From the NCBI GenBank assembly GCA_029782225.1, contig JAKOVF010000064.1:1-42110 (forward strand): a stretch of 42,110 nt of DNA. The letters run 5' to 3'. Shown one piece after another: positions 41,311 through 42,110 of the stretch. The position numbers were made by a program, and so were the translations under genes. Source of the stretch: Chloroflexota bacterium (GTDB lineage: Bacteria > Chloroflexota > Anaerolineae > Anaerolineales > Villigracilaceae). Position 1 is the first letter of the stretch; every line of letters starts with the position of its first letter. The notes beneath the pieces are model-generated. The model was given only the letters and a program-made list of their open reading frames with translations, did not search any database and had not been told where the DNA came from.

Positions 41311-41376
41311 TTATACGGTTTTTACCAACGCGTGTGTTTGCGGAATTTCCGGGATGTCATCAACGAGACGGTTCAT
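41311..41376 (-). pseudogene. Truncated reading frame after the antitoxin-like gene
   Basis: A 21-codon frame (starting M-N-R-L-V-D-D-I-P-E-I-P) begins inside the 3' end of the broken antitoxin-like gene, in the overlapping arrangement usual for a toxin partner. It stops at the edge of the REP pair at 41310. It may be the stump of a toxin gene cut off by repeat insertion or deletion. Confidence 0.35.
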
Positions 41377-41657
41377 GCAAGAGGTCTTTGTAGGTTGCTT
41401 GCCAATCCTTCAGCATAGAACGAGCGGACTTCCATTCCAGCCAATCATCCTCCTGCTGAGGCGTGGCTTTCCCTTTCAAGCGCGCCGTGTTTATTTTCCA
41501 TCCTGCGGATACGCCGGCGATAATATGTAATTTTGCCGCGTACCGTCGAGAGCGCCATATCCCACAGGGCTTCTTCAGTTGTGGGATAGCGTTTTGCCGC
41601 TACAAGTGACTTGGCCGCTTTGGTCAACACAGAACTTGGAGAAGCAGGAAGTGCCAT
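41360..41657 (-). pseudogene. Frameshifted small antitoxin-like protein
   Basis: The first 54 codons (through R-R-R-I-R-R-M-E-N-K-H-G) and a C-terminal part in another frame (A-R-L-K-G-K-A-T-P-Q-Q-E-D-D-W-L-E-W-K-S, ending TGA at 41360-41362) read as one small helical protein when joined. From memory, related proteins have about seven further residues at the junction, so a deletion of about 20 bases is likely. Such proteins often precede TumE/DUF6516-like toxins. As it stands the frame ends early at 41445. Confidence 0.6.
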
Positions 41658-41779
41658 TTTCGTTCCTTTTGAAAATCAAACTACCAAGGAAATACAGCGG
41701 ACTTGAGCCAGTGTGTACCTTTTGCAGGTCTCGTCTTTTCGAAGCACTCCGGATGGCTCGATGTGACTTTTTTAGCCGC

Positions 41780-41814
41780 AGGAAGTGTCACGCTTTTAGC
41801 GTTACACTTCCTAC
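41780..41814 (-). repeat. Second type of GTAG-headed hairpin
   Basis: On the minus strand GTAG (41814-41811) is followed by GAAGTGT-A-ACGC, a short loop and GCGT-G-ACACTTC: a 7+4-bp stem with one mismatch. It has the REP layout but a longer, different stem from the units at 38-41 kb. The rest of 41658-42027 holds no gene that I can support. Confidence 0.65.
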
Positions 41815-41911
41815 TCTTTTCCCACTCGCAAAGCCCACGCTCCCATTGGTTCTGCTCTTCCCCTCTACCTCCAGATCTCGATGCTCTAACCTTTGCAGAT
41901 TGACATTTGAA

Positions 41912-41949
41912 ACCTGTCACCTAAATTTTGTGCAAAATAGGGGGCAGGT
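41912..41949. repeat. Long hairpin upstream of the transposase-like gene
   Basis: ACCTG-TCA-CCTA-AA-TTTTG pairs with CAAAA-TAGG-GGG-CAGGT around a short loop, with a small bulge and internal mismatch. It may be a terminal structure of the mobile element that begins here or an attenuator. Confidence 0.45.
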
Positions 41950-41961
41950 CATTGGTCAAAA

Positions 41962-42029
41962 ATGGCAGTAGTTTCAAATCGAGTATAAGAAGTTTGCCAA
42001 CAACACACTCGAAAAGGAGCTACTGCCAT
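41962..42029 (+). promoter_or_regulatory. Inverted repeat enclosing the transposase-like start codon
   Basis: ATGGCAGTAG (41962-41971) and CTACTGCCAT (42020-42029) are perfect 10-bp complements. The right arm covers the first two bases of the ATG at 42028 and the gap after the AAAAGGAG site. Only transcripts entering from upstream would contain both arms. Confidence 0.6.
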
Positions 42030-42110
42030 GGAACAGTATACAGGATTTTCAGCACATGCAAGCCTGGCTACGATTGGCCTGTGGATGAAGGAACGCAACA
42101 TCTGGCAAAA
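42028..42110 (+). CDS. N-terminus of a probable transposase (cut by window end)
   Basis: The last 83 bases encode 27 residues in an open frame starting M-E-Q-Y-T-G-F-S-A-H-A-S-L-A, preceded by AAAAGGAG at nine bases. The opening resembles IS4-like transposases that I recall from Chloroflexota, but the fragment is too short to assign a family. The repeat-rich, gene-poor DNA before it and the hairpin over its start codon support a mobile element whose body lies beyond the window. Confidence 0.5.
   Translation, partial: MEQYTGFSAHASLATIGLWMKERNIWQ

Noticed and set aside
41681..41920. Overlapping frames on both strands after the antitoxin-like pseudogene
   Set aside because: They cross the GTAG hairpin and have no ribosome site or domain; the region looks non-coding.

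Overview
The window looks like a chromosomal segment of a Chloroflexota bacterium, most likely class Anaerolineae. This is inferred from moderate GC, Ser/Thr/Pro-rich lipoprotein linkers, a ferredoxin-dependent 2-oxoacid oxidoreductase operon, a stand-alone PepF-type peptidase and many short palindromic intergenic repeats. No rRNA, tRNA, CRISPR array, phage module or complete insertion sequence was seen. Most genes use ordinary AUG/GUG starts with AGGAG-like ribosome sites, but several have a -10 box 6-7 bases before the AUG and look leaderless.

Layout. 1-5133: PRC-barrel and SRPBCC proteins, a NarL-type two-component pair, an Lnt-like acyltransferase and a small membrane protein, closed by a terminator. 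5155-8149: a glutaminase/NAD synthetase pair encoded as two separate genes, then an MFS exporter. 8146-14667, minus strand: methyltransferase plus membrane protein; methyltransferase, PlsC-like acyltransferase and flippase-like protein (probable lipid operon); ClpS; aldo/keto reductase; isoprenylcysteine-methyltransferase-like protein; an uncharacterised protein. 14805-17572, minus: four-subunit 2-oxoacid:ferredoxin oxidoreductase with a terminator. 17724-23043: glycosidase-like lipoprotein and AraC regulator, divergent from a sulfatase and a GT-C-like membrane protein. 23060-28167, plus: thiolase, two lipoproteins, CBS protein, RNase H-like protein, cysteine hydrolase. 28281-36194: a broken MFS gene, M48 protease, DegV, epimerase and TetR, arsR-arsM, and a patatin-like phospholipase. 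36242-42110: PepF, then a repeat-rich zone with a RAYT transposase, GNAT, SDR, DUF2804, a decayed antitoxin-like gene and the start of a probable transposase.

The most striking non-coding signal is at 38063-41310. A Y1 (RAYT) transposase gene is surrounded by four inverted pairs of GTAG-headed hairpins (REPIN-like), and the GTAG of these repeats supplies the TAG stop codon of three neighbouring genes. Other signals include an RBS-sequestering hairpin before the glycosidase-like lipoprotein, a hairpin over the start codon of the terminal transposase-like gene, two matching ArsR operator candidates, nested inverted repeats at gene ends, and an in-frame UGA where an MFS transporter probably had glycine. 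All identifications come from reading motifs by eye; no database search was run.
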